From JANQPA01 sp964628385 (GTDB lineage: Bacteria > Bacteroidota > Bacteroidia > Chitinophagales > Saprospiraceae), in NCBI GenBank assembly GCA_964628385.1, contig CAZVOD010000142.1, positions 1 to 6,108 of the forward strand: a DNA stretch of 6,108 nucleotides, in the 5' to 3' direction. Shown piece after piece: positions 5,987 through 6,108 of the stretch. Position numbers and translations under genes: made by a program. Under the pieces are notes generated by a model that did no database searches, had not been told where the DNA came from, and saw only the letters and a list, made by a program, of their open reading frames with translations. Every line of letters begins with the position of its first letter. The stretch's first letter is position 1.

Positions 5987-5995
5987 AATATATCA
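5987..5995 (-). promoter_or_regulatory. Possible extended -10 for the antitoxin-toxin operon
   Basis: On the - strand TGATATATT (5995-5987) fits an extended -10 (TGnTATATT), but its start site would fall almost on the ATG. An overlapping TATGAT (5997-5992) would place the start near 5985 and keep the AGAGG in the transcript. No convincing -35 box is visible; that position is taken by the inverted repeat at 6001-6025. Weak call. Confidence 0.35.
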
Positions 5996-6000
5996 TATTA

Positions 6001-6025
6001 TTGGAATTATTCCTAGTAATCCCAA
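6001..6025. promoter_or_regulatory. Inverted repeat, candidate operator upstream of the antitoxin gene
   Basis: The arms are TTGGAATTA (6001-6009) and TAATCCCAA (6017-6025), complementary at 8 of 9 positions, with a 7-base spacer. A smaller perfect dyad, GGAAT-T-ATTCC, lies inside it at 6003-6013. It sits just upstream of the -10 candidates for the antitoxin-toxin operon, where a repressor would block RNA polymerase. It is also just upstream of the rightward BRO-N fragment, so it could serve either side. There is no T-run, so it is not a terminator. Confidence 0.45.
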
Positions 6026-6108
6026 TCTCTAATATCGTGGAAAATCCAGGGAAGCCGCGTCTGGGATAAAGATGAATGGTGGTTTGCTGTCGTTGATGTT
6101 ATAGAAGT
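6020..6108 (+). pseudogene. 5' part of a BRO-N-domain gene, start missing or frameshifted, cut by the window edge
   Basis: From 6059 the frame reads VWDKDEWWFAVVDVIE, which resembles the first strands of BRO-N (phage antirepressor / DinD-like) domains, where forms like RRVWxxxEWWFSVVDVI are usual. These domains occur in phage and mobile-element proteins, often with DNA-binding roles. The frame is open back to a stop at 6017-6019 but has no ATG, GTG or TTG before the conserved part. The neighbouring frame, which stops at 6067-6069, carries SNIVENPGKPR from 6028, which looks like the missing start of such a protein. This suggests a +1 or -2 type shift near 6058-6061, or a gene whose start was lost. 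Only about 30 residues are visible, so the family call is moderate and the broken state is an inference. Confidence 0.45.

Noticed and set aside
1..6108. CRISPR arrays, tRNA or rRNA genes, insertion-sequence ends, long direct repeats, oriT
   Set aside because: I looked for regularly spaced repeats, tRNA-like arms, transposase motifs and flanking repeats and saw none. An oriT would normally be near the other end of the relaxase locus, and no convincing nick region was seen here.

Overview
This window looks like part of a conjugative element (plasmid or integrative element) from a proteobacterium. The evidence is the 3' end of a TrwC/TraI-type (MobF) relaxase-helicase, a complete VirD4-like type IV coupling ATPase, and a VbhA/VbhT-like Fic toxin-antitoxin pair, a combination typical of proteobacterial mobile DNA. 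Most of the window is AT-rich (many stretches near 30-40% GC). The conserved relaxase end at the left edge is clearly richer, about 54% GC over the first 180 bases. An AT-rich alphaproteobacterial host would fit, but the sequence alone does not settle the host.

Layout: (1) 1-443, the + strand C-terminus of the relaxase, cut by the window edge. (2) 450-1001, a - strand gene for an acidic Asn/Gln-rich protein, convergent with the relaxase. (3) A 30-base divergent gap with an extended -10 promoter that fires to the right. (4) 1032-1412, a small hypothetical gene, followed 26 bases later by the 900-residue coupling ATPase (1439-4141). (5) A block of four - strand genes: a 112-residue hypothetical with its own near-consensus promoter (4138-4476), a two-helix membrane protein (4526-5122), a Fic-domain toxin (5141-5755) and its antitoxin (5767-5979). 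(6) 5980-6108, an inverted repeat and promoter candidates for the antitoxin-toxin operon, then the broken-looking start of a BRO-N-domain gene leaving the window on the + strand.

How the genes may fit together (inference): the relaxase and coupling ATPase process DNA and feed it to a type IV secretion channel that is not in this window. The coupling ATPase is unusual. It has no N-terminal membrane anchor, it carries a 150-residue Ser/Thr-rich insertion between the conserved parts of its ATPase domain, and it has a long extra C-terminal region. The nearby two-helix membrane protein could anchor it in trans. The Fic pair probably stabilises the element. Both halves of its expected inhibition contact look altered: the FIC motif lacks its second Arg, and the antitoxin motif has Leu in place of Ser/Thr.
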